Assembly (NCBI RefSeq): GCF_963662255.1
Contig: NW_026912071.1
Location: 1-64,000, forward strand
DNA length: 64,000 nt
Origin: Cinclus cinclus
Lineage: Eukaryota > Chordata > Aves > Passeriformes > Cinclidae
Reading direction: 5' to 3'
The notes below the pieces were generated by a model. That model did not search any database, was not told where the DNA came from, and was given only the letters and a program-made list of their open reading frames with translations. The position numbers and the translations under genes are program-made. Positions 1 to 9,800 of the stretch are shown here, one piece after another (positions within the stretch are counted from its first letter, which is position 1; the number at the start of each line of letters is the position of its first letter).

Positions 1-14
1 TACCCTGCTGTGGA

Positions 15-50
15 AAACATTGTCCTTTGCCCTTCTGCTCCGAGAGGCAC
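15..50. other. Variable header segment (u15-u50)
   Basis: Five of the 19 variable positions fall in these 36 bases (u15, 27, 35, 47, 50), while u589-u986 and u1111-u1379 have none that I found. Four haplotypes occur: alpha; beta (units 8, 14, 16, 18, 20, 30, 31, 35, 36, 38, 40, 41); gamma (37, 42); delta (47). The segment recurs at the same place in each unit. No protein-binding motif is recognised in it. Confidence 0.85.
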
Positions 51-135
51 AGAGCACCTCGGCAGACGCAGTGCAGAGGGAAAGGACACAGTATCCGAGG
101 GAGCGTGGCGCCGCTTAGGCGGGCAAAGCAGAAAG

Positions 136-149
136 GTGCCGCCCGGCAC
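136..149. repeat. Short palindrome, 6-bp arms
   Basis: GTGCCG (u136-u141) and CGGCAC (u144-u149) are reverse complements around CC. It is GC-rich and invariant in the copies read. Confidence 0.7.
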
Positions 150-197
150 TGGCTTTGACTCCCTGAGCTTCCTTGCTAGGACAGCAGCTGCCGAAAG

Positions 198-216
198 CTG
201 GCAACTAGGCTGCCAG
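198..216. repeat. Inverted repeat, 6-bp arms, 7-base spacer
   Basis: CTGGCA (u198-u203) and TGCCAG (u211-u216) are reverse complements. The site lies just before the variable u229-u230 pair. Six-bp arms are expected by chance in a unit this long, so significance is low. Confidence 0.6.
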
Positions 217-252
217 AGTGCAGAATGTCAGCGGTCTGGCACGCCTGCTTGC

Positions 253-285
253 CGAAAGCCAGGATCAGCGAGACAGCGTGCTAGG
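253..285 (+). repeat. Internal degenerate repeat, copy A
   Basis: The stretch from CGAAAGCCAGGA through TGCTAGG matches u1176-u1200 in the same orientation, with mismatches at u265 (T versus G) and u283 (A versus C) and an eight-base insertion AGACAGCG (u271-u278). A ten-base piece, GCGAGACAGC (u268-u277), recurs exactly at u849-u858. Such matches suggest descent of the unit from shorter ancestral repeats. Confidence 0.65.
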
Positions 286-601
286 CTCTGTTTCACAGCA
301 CCTTGGAGAACACGCCCTTGAAGAATGCCGTCTCTGTTCCGCAAAAGCTCTGCCACAGTGAAGGTGGAAGAAGCAGCCTGTGGCCACGGGCAGAGCTGGT
401 CAACAGCTGCGCCTAACTTTCCCAAGCTGCGAGAGCATTCTCAGCCGAGTTCTGCTTTGACAGAGCTATTGCTGAACTTTTGCAGTCCCGGAGGCTGCTG
501 AAACCAAGGCTGTGTTCTGCCTCTTCGTTCTTGCCTTCCTGTGCTCCAGCGAGAAGTGAAGCTCTGGCACGGCATTCAGCTTTGCCGCCTCTCTGCACGG
601 A

Positions 602-627
602 AAGCACTAGACAGAACTAGTGTGCTT
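602..627. repeat. Bulged inverted repeat around an ACTAGT site
   Basis: AAGCACTAG (u602-u610) pairs with CTAG (u617-u620) and TGCTT (u623-u627), with a TG bulge and a six-base ACAGAA loop. The layout (about ten base pairs, a two-base bulge, a six-base loop) resembles the dyad at u1347-u1374. No variant was seen here in any copy. Confidence 0.7.
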
Positions 628-1147
628 CGTGCATGCTCTCTCCTCGCTTTTATGGTCACTGCTCTGCTTTTTGCTTGGCAGCGTTCCAAGGGTCCACGGC
701 ATACCTCTTGCACAGCGAGAGGTGGCCGGCGAGGAATACTTGCTGGCTTAAGTCGTTCCATGCTCAAGGCATTCATCAGAGCAACACCATGCGGGAAAAG
801 AGGGGGGAACATTGCAGGACAAATTTCTATGCTGGAACATGATTGTCTGCGAGACAGCTCTCCGCAGCGCTAGTATTTGGCCAGGCTGAAATCAGCGCCA
901 CGGGAAGCCAATCTGACAAGCGGAGTGCAACGAGCGCGGCGATATGGGGCCACTTGGCAGGTGGCCGAAGAAAGACGGCTGCCCCGCGAATGTGGTGCCA
1001 GAAGGCAAGTTTCAGCAGGGCGTTCCGGGCGAGCTTAATGTGTAGCCGCACTTGTTCTAGGCGAGATTGTAGCCGAGAAGCTTTCCGTCTCCATTCACGA
1101 GGCAAGAAAAGCAGAACGCAATGGTCTAGAGGGTTGAGAAGAAAAGT

Positions 1148-1160
1148 GCTCGTAGCGAGC
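1148..1160. repeat. Inverted repeat, 5-bp arms, in the CpG-dense segment
   Basis: GCTCG (u1148-u1152) and CGAGC (u1156-u1160) flank TAG, overlapping the palindrome CGAGCTCG (u1156-u1163). Alone it is weak, but it sits in the densest CpG part of the unit and is invariant. Confidence 0.55.
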
Positions 1161-1175
1161 TCGTTGCGGCAGAAG

Positions 1176-1200
1176 CGAAAGCCAGGAGCAGCGTGCTCGG
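1176..1200 (+). repeat. Internal degenerate repeat, copy B
   Basis: This is the partner of the segment at u253-u285: 23 of 25 bases match once the eight-base insertion of copy A is removed. The copies lie about 920 bases apart within the unit. Confidence 0.65.
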
Positions 1201-1275
1201 TGCGAGAAGTAGACGGCGCTTCGCCTCCTTGGGAAGGAAATCGCGTCTGGGCACGAACGGCAGCCAGCGAAGCTT

Positions 1276-1295
1276 CAGAACAGCAGGCTGTTCTG
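1276..1295. repeat. Near-perfect palindrome, 9-bp arms, 2-bp centre
   Basis: CAGAACAGC at u1276-u1284 is the exact reverse complement of GCTGTTCTG at u1287-u1295, separated by AG. It is present in every complete unit because no variant site falls in it. It is the longest uninterrupted short dyad I found in the unit. As duplex DNA it could be a dimer-binding site; as single strand it would form a tight hairpin. Both roles are inference. Confidence 0.85.
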
Positions 1296-1346
1296 CTCAG
1301 CGTACGAGCCTGAAGTGAGTGGCAAGGGCTAAGGGGACAGTTCCAA

Positions 1347-1374
1347 GGCATCTAGCTTTCCTGCTAGCAATGCC
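1347..1374. repeat. Bulged inverted repeat near the unit end
   Basis: GGCATCTAGC (u1347-u1356) pairs with GCTAG (u1363-u1367) and ATGCC (u1370-u1374), leaving a two-base CA bulge and a six-base TTTCCT loop. Ten base pairs are possible in all. It is unvaried in every complete unit and lies just upstream of the variable header of the next unit. Confidence 0.75.
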
Positions 1375-4300
1375 ATTTCTACCCTGCTGTGGAAAACATT
1401 GTCCTTTGCCCTTCTGCTCCGAGAGGCACAGAGCACCTCGGCAGACGCAGTGCAGAGGGAAAGGACACAGTATCCGAGGGAGCGTGGCGCCGCTTAGGCG
1501 GGCAAAGCAGAAAGGTGCCGCCCGGCACTGGCTTTGACTCCCTGAGCTTCCTTGCTAGGACAGCAGCTGCCGAAAGCTGGCAACTAGGCTGCCAGAGTGC
1601 AGAATGTCAGCGGTCTGGCACGCCTGCTTGCCGAAAGCCAGGATCAGCGAGACAGCGTGCTAGGCTCTGTTTCACAGCACCTTGGAGAACACGCCCTTGA
1701 AGAATGCCGTCTCTGTTCCGCAAAAGCTCTGCCACAGTGAAGGTGGAAGAAGCAGCCTGTGGCCACGGGCAGAGCTGGTCAACAGCTGCGCCTAACTTTC
1801 CCAAGCTGCGAGAGCATTCTCAGCCGAGTTCTGCTTTGACAGAGCTATTGCTGAACTTTTGCAGTCCCGGAGGCTGCTGAAACCAAGGCTGTGTTCTGCC
1901 TCTTCGTTCTTGCCTTCCTGTGCTCCAGCGAGAAGTGAAGCTCTGGCACGGCATTCAGCTTTGCCGCCTCTCTGCACGGAAAGCACTAGACAGAACTAGT
2001 GTGCTTCGTGCATGCTCTCTCCTCGCTTTTATGGTCACTGCTCTGCTTTTTGCTTGGCAGCGTTCCAAGGGTCCACGGCATACCTCTTGCACAGCGAGAG
2101 GTGGCCGGCGAGGAATACTTGCTGGCTTAAGTCGTTCCATGCTCAAGGCATTCATCAGAGCAACACCATGCGGGAAAAGAGGGGGGAACATTGCAGGACA
2201 AATTTCTATGCTGGAACATGATTGTCTGCGAGACAGCTCTCCGCAGCGCTAGTATTTGGCCAGGCTGAAATCAGCGCCACGGGAAGCCAATCTGACAAGC
2301 GGAGTGCAACGAGCGCGGCGATATGGGGCCACTTGGCAGGTGGCCGAAGAAAGACGGCTGCCCCGCGAATGTGGTGCCAGAAGGCAAGTTTCAGCAGGGC
2401 GTTCCGGGCGAGCTTAATGTGTAGCCGCACTTGTTCTAGGCGAGATTGTAGCCGAGAAGCTTTCCGTCTCCATTCACGAGGCAAGAAAAGCAGAACGCAA
2501 TGGTCTAGAGGGTTGAGAAGAAAAGTGCTCGTAGCGAGCTCGTTGCGGCAGAAGCGAAAGCCAGGAGCAGCGTGCTCGGTGCGAGAAGTAGACGGCGCTT
2601 CGCCTCCTTGGGAAGGAAATCGCGTCTGGGCACGAACGGCAGCCAGCGAAGCTTCAGAACAGCAGGCTGTTCTGCTCAGCGTACGAGCCTGAAGTGAGTG
2701 GCAAGGGCTAAGGGGACAGTTCCAAGGCATCTAGCTTTCCTGCTAGCAATGCCATTTCTACCCTGCTGTGGAAAACATTGTCCTTTGCCCTTCTGCTCCG
2801 AGAGGCACAGAGCACCTCGGCAGACGCAGTGCAGAGGGAAAGGACACAGTATCCGAGGGAGCGTGGCGCCGCTTAGGCGGGCAAAGCAGAAAGGTGCCGC
2901 CCGGCACTGGCTTTGACTCCCTGAGCTTCCTTGCTAGGACAGCAGCTGCCGAAAGCTGGCAACTAGGCTGCCAGAGTGCAGAATGTCAGCGGTCTGGCAC
3001 GCCTGCTTGCCGAAAGCCAGGATCAGCGAGACAGCGTGCTAGGCTCTGTTTCACAGCACCTTGGAGAACACGCCCTTGAAGAATGCCGTCTCTGTTCCGC
3101 AAAAGCTCTGCCACAGTGAAGGTGGAAGAAGCAGCCTGTGGCCACGGGCAGAGCTGGTCAACAGCTGCGCCTAACTTTCCCAAGCTGCGAGAGCATTCTC
3201 AGCCGAGTTCTGCTTTGACAGAGCTATTGCTGAACTTTTGCAGTCCCGGAGGCTGCTGAAACCAAGGCTGTGTTCTGCCTCTTCGTTCTTGCCTTCCTGT
3301 GCTCCAGCGAGAAGTGAAGCTCTGGCACGGCATTCAGCTTTGCCGCCTCTCTGCACGGAAAGCACTAGACAGAACTAGTGTGCTTCGTGCATGCTCTCTC
3401 CTCGCTTTTATGGTCACTGCTCTGCTTTTTGCTTGGCAGCGTTCCAAGGGTCCACGGCATACCTCTTGCACAGCGAGAGGTGGCCGGCGAGGAATACTTG
3501 CTGGCTTAAGTCGTTCCATGCTCAAGGCATTCATCAGAGCAACACCATGCGGGAAAAGAGGGGGGAACATTGCAGGACAAATTTCTATGCTGGAACATGA
3601 TTGTCTGCGAGACAGCTCTCCGCAGCGCTAGTATTTGGCCAGGCTGAAATCAGCGCCACGGGAAGCCAATCTGACAAGCGGAGTGCAACGAGCGCGGCGA
3701 TATGGGGCCACTTGGCAGGTGGCCGAAGAAAGACGGCTGCCCCGCGAATGTGGTGCCAGAAGGCAAGTTTCAGCAGGGCGTTCCGGGCGAGCTTAATGTG
3801 TAGCCGCACTTGTTCTAGGCGAGATTGTAGCCGAGAAGCTTTCCGTCTCCATTCACGAGGCAAGAAAAGCAGAACGCAATGGTCTAGAGGGTTGAGAAGA
3901 AAAGTGCTCGTAGCGAGCTCGTTGCGGCAGAAGCGAAAGCCAGGAGCAGCGTGCTCGGTGCGAGAAGTAGACGGCGCTTCGCCTCCTTGGGAAGGAAATC
4001 GCGTCTGGGCACGAACGGCAGCCAGCGAAGCTTCAGAACAGCAGGCTGTTCTGCTCAGCGTACGAGCCTGAAGTGAGTGGCAAGGGCTAAGGGGACAGTT
4101 CCAAGGCATCTAGCTTTCCTGCTAGCAATGCCATTTCTACCCTGCTGTGGAAAACATTGTCCTTTGCCCTTCTGCTCCGAGAGGCACAGAGCACCTCGGC
4201 AGACGCAGTGCAGAGGGAAAGGACACAGTATCCGAGGGAGCGTGGCGCCGCTTAGGCGGGCAAAGCAGAAAGGTGCCGCCCGGCACTGGCTTTGACTCCC

Positions 4301-6895
4301 TGAGCTTCCTTGCTAGGACAGCAGCTGCCGAAAGCTGGCAACTAGGCTGCCAGAGTGCAGAATGTCAGCGGTCTGGCACGCCTGCTTGCCGAAAGCCAGG
4401 ATCAGCGAGACAGCGTGCTAGGCTCTGTTTCACAGCACCTTGGAGAACACGCCCTTGAAGAATGCCGTCTCTGTTCCGCAAAAGCTCTGCCACAGTGAAG
4501 GTGGAAGAAGCAGCCTGTGGCCACGGGCAGAGCTGGTCAACAGCTGCGCCTAACTTTCCCAAGCTGCGAGAGCATTCTCAGCCGAGTTCTGCTTTGACAG
4601 AGCTATTGCTGAACTTTTGCAGTCCCGGAGGCTGCTGAAACCAAGGCTGTGTTCTGCCTCTTCGTTCTTGCCTTCCTGTGCTCCAGCGAGAAGTGAAGCT
4701 CTGGCACGGCATTCAGCTTTGCCGCCTCTCTGCACGGAAAGCACTAGACAGAACTAGTGTGCTTCGTGCATGCTCTCTCCTCGCTTTTATGGTCACTGCT
4801 CTGCTTTTTGCTTGGCAGCGTTCCAAGGGTCCACGGCATACCTCTTGCACAGCGAGAGGTGGCCGGCGAGGAATACTTGCTGGCTTAAGTCGTTCCATGC
4901 TCAAGGCATTCATCAGAGCAACACCATGCGGGAAAAGAGGGGGGAACATTGCAGGACAAATTTCTATGCTGGAACATGATTGTCTGCGAGACAGCTCTCC
5001 GCAGCGCTAGTATTTGGCCAGGCTGAAATCAGCGCCACGGGAAGCCAATCTGACAAGCGGAGTGCAACGAGCGCGGCGATATGGGGCCACTTGGCAGGTG
5101 GCCGAAGAAAGACGGCTGCCCCGCGAATGTGGTGCCAGAAGGCAAGTTTCAGCAGGGCGTTCCGGGCGAGCTTAATGTGTAGCCGCACTTGTTCTAGGCG
5201 AGATTGTAGCCGAGAAGCTTTCCGTCTCCATTCACGAGGCAAGAAAAGCAGAACGCAATGGTCTAGAGGGTTGAGAAGAAAAGTGCTCGTAGCGAGCTCG
5301 TTGCGGCAGAAGCGAAAGCCAGGAGCAGCGTGCTCGGTGCGAGAAGTAGACGGCGCTTCGCCTCCTTGGGAAGGAAATCGCGTCTGGGCACGAACGGCAG
5401 CCAGCGAAGCTTCAGAACAGCAGGCTGTTCTGCTCAGCGTACGAGCCTGAAGTGAGTGGCAAGGGCTAAGGGGACAGTTCCAAGGCATCTAGCTTTCCTG
5501 CTAGCAATGCCATTTCTACCCTGCTGTGGAAAACATTGTCCTTTGCCCTTCTGCTCCGAGAGGCACAGAGCACCTCGGCAGACGCAGTGCAGAGGGAAAG
5601 GACACAGTATCCGAGGGAGCGTGGCGCCGCTTAGGCGGGCAAAGCAGAAAGGTGCCGCCCGGCACTGGCTTTGACTCCCTGAGCTTCCTTGCTAGGACAG
5701 CAGCTGCCGAAAGCTGGCAACTAGGCTGCCAGAGTGCAGAATGTCAGCGGTCTGGCACGCCTGCTTGCCGAAAGCCAGGATCAGCGAGACAGCGTGCTAG
5801 GCTCTGTTTCACAGCACCTTGGAGAACACGCCCTTGAAGAATGCCGTCTCTGTTCCGCAAAAGCTCTGCCACAGTGAAGGTGGAAGAAGCAGCCTGTGGC
5901 CACGGGCAGAGCTGGTCAACAGCTGCGCCTAACTTTCCCAAGCTGCGAGAGCATTCTCAGCCGAGTTCTGCTTTGACAGAGCTATTGCTGAACTTTTGCA
6001 GTCCCGGAGGCTGCTGAAACCAAGGCTGTGTTCTGCCTCTTCGTTCTTGCCTTCCTGTGCTCCAGCGAGAAGTGAAGCTCTGGCACGGCATTCAGCTTTG
6101 CCGCCTCTCTGCACGGAAAGCACTAGACAGAACTAGTGTGCTTCGTGCATGCTCTCTCCTCGCTTTTATGGTCACTGCTCTGCTTTTTGCTTGGCAGCGT
6201 TCCAAGGGTCCACGGCATACCTCTTGCACAGCGAGAGGTGGCCGGCGAGGAATACTTGCTGGCTTAAGTCGTTCCATGCTCAAGGCATTCATCAGAGCAA
6301 CACCATGCGGGAAAAGAGGGGGGAACATTGCAGGACAAATTTCTATGCTGGAACATGATTGTCTGCGAGACAGCTCTCCGCAGCGCTAGTATTTGGCCAG
6401 GCTGAAATCAGCGCCACGGGAAGCCAATCTGACAAGCGGAGTGCAACGAGCGCGGCGATATGGGGCCACTTGGCAGGTGGCCGAAGAAAGACGGCTGCCC
6501 CGCGAATGTGGTGCCAGAAGGCAAGTTTCAGCAGGGCGTTCCGGGCGAGCTTAATGTGTAGCCGCACTTGTTCTAGGCGAGATTGTAGCCGAGAAGCTTT
6601 CCGTCTCCATTCACGAGGCAAGAAAAGCAGAACGCAATGGTCTAGAGGGTTGAGAAGAAAAGTGCTCGTAGCGAGCTCGTTGCGGCAGAAGCGAAAGCCA
6701 GGAGCAGCGTGCTCGGTGCGAGAAGTAGACGGCGCTTCGCCTCCTTGGGAAGGAAATCGCGTCTGGGCACGAACGGCAGCCAGCGAAGCTTCAGAACAGC
6801 AGGCTGTTCTGCTCAGCGTACGAGCCTGAAGTGAGTGGCAAGGGCTAAGGGGACAGTTCCAAGGCATCTAGCTTTCCTGCTAGCAATGCCATTTC

Positions 6896-9800
6896 TACCC
6901 TGCTGTGGAAAACATTGTCCTTTGCCCTTCTGCTCCGAGAGGCACAGAGCACCTCGGCAGACGCAGTGCAGAGGGAAAGGACACAGTATCCGAGGGAGCG
7001 TGGCGCCGCTTAGGCGGGCAAAGCAGAAAGGTGCCGCCCGGCACTGGCTTTGACTCCCTGAGCTTCCTTGCTAGGACAGCAGCTGCCGAAAGCTGGCAAC
7101 TAGGCTGCCAGAGTGCAGAATGTCAGCGGTCTGGCACGCCTGCTTGCCGAAAGCCAGGATCAGCGAGACAGCGTGCTAGGCTCTGTTTCACAGCACCTTG
7201 GAGAACACGCCCTTGAAGAATGCCGTCTCTGTTCCGCAAAAGCTCTGCCACAGTGAAGGTGGAAGAAGCAGCCTGTGGCCACGGGCAGAGCTGGTCAACA
7301 GCTGCGCCTAACTTTCCCAAGCTGCGAGAGCATTCTCAGCCGAGTTCTGCTTTGACAGAGCTATTGCTGAACTTTTGCAGTCCCGGAGGCTGCTGAAACC
7401 AAGGCTGTGTTCTGCCTCTTCATTCTTGCCTTCCTGTGCTCCAGCGAGAAGTGAAGCTCTGGCACGGCATTCAGCTTTGCCGCCTCTCTGCACGGAAAGC
7501 ACTAGACAGAACTAGTGTGCTTCGTGCATGCTCTCTCCTCGCTTTTATGGTCACTGCTCTGCTTTTTGCTTGGCAGCGTTCCAAGGGTCCACGGCATACC
7601 TCTTGCACAGCGAGAGGTGGCCGGCGAGGAATACTTGCTGGCTTAAGTCGTTCCATGCTCAAGGCATTCATCAGAGCAACACCATGCGGGAAAAGAGGGG
7701 GGAACATTGCAGGACAAATTTCTATGCTGGAACATGATTGTCTGCGAGACAGCTCTCCGCAGCGCTAGTATTTGGCCAGGCTGAAATCAGCGCCACGGGA
7801 AGCCAATCTGACAAGCGGAGTGCAACGAGCGCGGCGATATGGGGCCACTTGGCAGGTGGCCGAAGAAAGACGGCTGCCCCGCGAATGTGGTGCCAGAAGG
7901 CAAGTTTCAGCAGGGCGTTCCGGGCGAGCTTAATGTGTAGCCGCACTTGTTCTAGGCGAGATTGTAGCCGAGAAGCTTTCCGTCTCCATTCACGAGGCAA
8001 GAAAAGCAGAACGCAATGGTCTAGAGGGTTGAGAAGAAAAGTGCTCGTAGCGAGCTCGTTGCGGCAGAAGCGAAAGCCAGGAGCAGCGTGCTCGGTGCGA
8101 GAAGTAGACGGCGCTTCGCCTCCTTGGGAAGGAAATCGCGTCTGGGCACGAACGGCAGCCAGCGAAGCTTCAGAACAGCAGGCTGTTCTGCTCAGCGTAC
8201 GAGCCTGAAGTGAGTGGCAAGGGCTAAGGGGACAGTTCCAAGGCATCTAGCTTTCCTGCTAGCAATGCCATTTCTACCCTGCTGTGGAAAACATTGTCCT
8301 TTGCCCTTCTGCTCCGAGAGGCACAGAGCACCTCGGCAGACGCAGTGCAGAGGGAAAGGACACAGTATCCGAGGGAGCGTGGCGCCGCTTAGGCGGGCAA
8401 AGCAGAAAGGTGCCGCCCGGCACTGGCTTTGACTCCCTGAGCTTCCTTGCTAGGACAGCAGCTGCCGAAAGCTGGCAACTAGGCTGCCAGAGTGCAGAAT
8501 GTCAGCGGTCTGGCACGCCTGCTTGCCGAAAGCCAGGATCAGCGAGACAGCGTGCTAGGCTCTGTTTCACAGCACCTTGGAGAACACGCCCTTGAAGAAT
8601 GCCGTCTCTGTTCCGCAAAAGCTCTGCCACAGTGAAGGTGGAAGAAGCAGCCTGTGGCCACGGGCAGAGCTGGTCAACAGCTGCGCCTAACTTTCCCAAG
8701 CTGCGAGAGCATTCTCAGCCGAGTTCTGCTTTGACAGAGCTATTGCTGAACTTTTGCAGTCCCGGAGGCTGCTGAAACCAAGGCTGTGTTCTGCCTCTTC
8801 ATTCTTGCCTTCCTGTGCTCCAGCGAGAAGTGAAGCTCTGGCACGGCATTCAGCTTTGCCGCCTCTCTGCACGGAAAGCACTAGACAGAACTAGTGTGCT
8901 TCGTGCATGCTCTCTCCTCGCTTTTATGGTCACTGCTCTGCTTTTTGCTTGGCAGCGTTCCAAGGGTCCACGGCATACCTCTTGCACAGCGAGAGGTGGC
9001 CGGCGAGGAATACTTGCTGGCTTAAGTCGTTCCATGCTCAAGGCATTCATCAGAGCAACACCATGCGGGAAAAGAGGGGGGAACATTGCAGGACAAATTT
9101 CTATGCTGGAACATGATTGTCTGCGAGACAGCTCTCCGCAGCGCTAGTATTTGGCCAGGCTGAAATCAGCGCCACGGGAAGCCAATCTGACAAGCGGAGT
9201 GCAACGAGCGCGGCGATATGGGGCCACTTGGCAGGTGGCCGAAGAAAGACGGCTGCCCCGCGAATGTGGTGCCAGAAGGCAAGTTTCAGCAGGGCGTTCC
9301 GGGCGAGCTTAATGTGTAGCCGCACTTGTTCTAGGCGAGATTGTAGCCGAGAAGCTTTCCGTCTCCATGCACGAGACAAGAAAAGCAGAACGCAATGGTC
9401 TAGAGGGTTGAGAAGAAAAGTGCTCGTAGCGAGCTCGTTGCGGCAGAAGCGAAAGCCAGGAGCAGCGTGCTCGGTGCGAGAAGTAGACGGCGCTTCGCCT
9501 CCTTGGGAAGGAAATCGCGTCTGGGCACGAACGGCAGCCAGCGAAGCTTCAGAACAGCAGGCTGTTCTGCTCAGCGTACGAGCCTGAAGTGAGTGGCAAG
9601 GGCTAAGGGGACAGTTCCAAGGCATCTAGCTTTCCTGCTAGCAATGCCATTTCTACCCTGCTGTGGATAACATTGTCCTATGCCCTTATGCTCCGAGAGA
9701 CACAGAGCACCTCGGCAGACGCAGTGCAGAGGGAAAGGACACAGTATCCGAGGGAGCGTGGCGCCGCTTAGGCGGGCAAAGCAGAAAGGTGCCGCCCGGC

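Larger units (their letters stand above)
841..1320. other. CpG-dense segment of the unit (u841-u1320)
   Basis: By hand count about 41 of the unit's roughly 79 CpGs lie in these 480 bases, with up to eight in 60 bases around u1201-u1260. The last 59 bases of the unit have none. The same segment recurs every 1,379 bases. If cytosine methylation exists in the organism, this would be the main target within each unit. I see no TATA box or other promoter motif in it. Confidence 0.7.
1..1379 (+). repeat. Reference monomer (unit 1) of the 1,379-bp satellite
   Basis: This copy defines the coordinates u1-u1379 used throughout. It is alpha type: A15 T27 C35 G47 C50, A230, T293, C421, T486, G527, T1095, G1102. 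It is identical at all catalogued sites to units 2-5, 24, 26, 27, 29, 43 and 44. It has about 79 CpG dinucleotides by hand count, with no long homopolymer (longest run is six G around u804-u809) and no microsatellite. Many short words recur in degenerate form (for example a CGAAAGCCAGGA block at u253 and u1176), which suggests that the unit grew from shorter, now diverged repeats. The choice of strand and of start phase is arbitrary. Confidence 0.95.
1..6895 (+). repeat. Zone I: units 1-5, homogeneous reference units
   Basis: Five consecutive copies (starts 1, 1380, 2759, 4138, 5517) carry the same allele at every variable site I found: alpha header, A230, T293, C421, T486, G527, T1095, G1102. 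This run without any detected difference points to very recent amplification or conversion of this part. The zone ends at unit 6, where u527 changes from G to A (TTCGTTC to TTCATTC, a CpG loss). Confidence 0.9.

Noticed and set aside
10..321. Plus-strand frame of 103 codons at the unit start
   Set aside because: Four of the five header variants change the residue (E2D, S9Y, G13D, and T14R for C50G), the opposite of coding constraint. The length is near chance for this composition and the product resembles nothing known.
228..425. Minus-strand frame that is 65, 130 or 141 codons long in different units
   Set aside because: Length is set by satellite variants: A230 gives a TGA stop, G230 removes it, and C35A adds a TAA. 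Frames opened and closed by common polymorphisms indicate neutral drift, not a gene.
800..812. G-run (six G) as a possible G-quadruplex
   Set aside because: Only one G-run of useful length lies in the neighbourhood; four tracts are needed.
541..873. Plus-strand frame of 110 codons with a hydrophobic stretch that could pass for a membrane segment
   Set aside because: Other frames of both strands are also open over parts of this stretch, there is no recognisable family, and a single hydrophobic run is common in random frames rich in T and C.
827..1351. Overlapping open frames: minus strand 827-1351 (174 codons) and plus strand 843-1313 (156 codons), repeated in every unit
   Set aside because: Both strands are open over the same CpG-dense, stop-poor stretch, which composition explains. 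Variants at u987, u1095, u1102 and u1110 change residues in the plus-strand frame. No domain, signal peptide or codon pattern is recognisable, and the sequences are low-complexity Arg/Ser/Ala-rich.
1..1379. CENP-B box in the unit
   Set aside because: I looked for the TTCG....A..CGGG core on both strands. The closest stretch, on the minus strand around u487-u502, misses several core bases. Absence does not exclude a centromeric role.
1319..1537. Plus-strand frame of 72 codons spanning the unit junction
   Set aside because: It is closed by a TAA whenever the header has T15 (beta and gamma units), so it is absent from 14 copies without any sign of compensation.
9664..9672. TTATCCACA on the minus strand, a perfect bacterial DnaA-box word, in beta and gamma units
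   Set aside because: It arises from one substitution (A15T), occurs once per variant unit, and has no cluster, AT-rich unwinding region or replication genes. A eukaryotic satellite is the far better reading.
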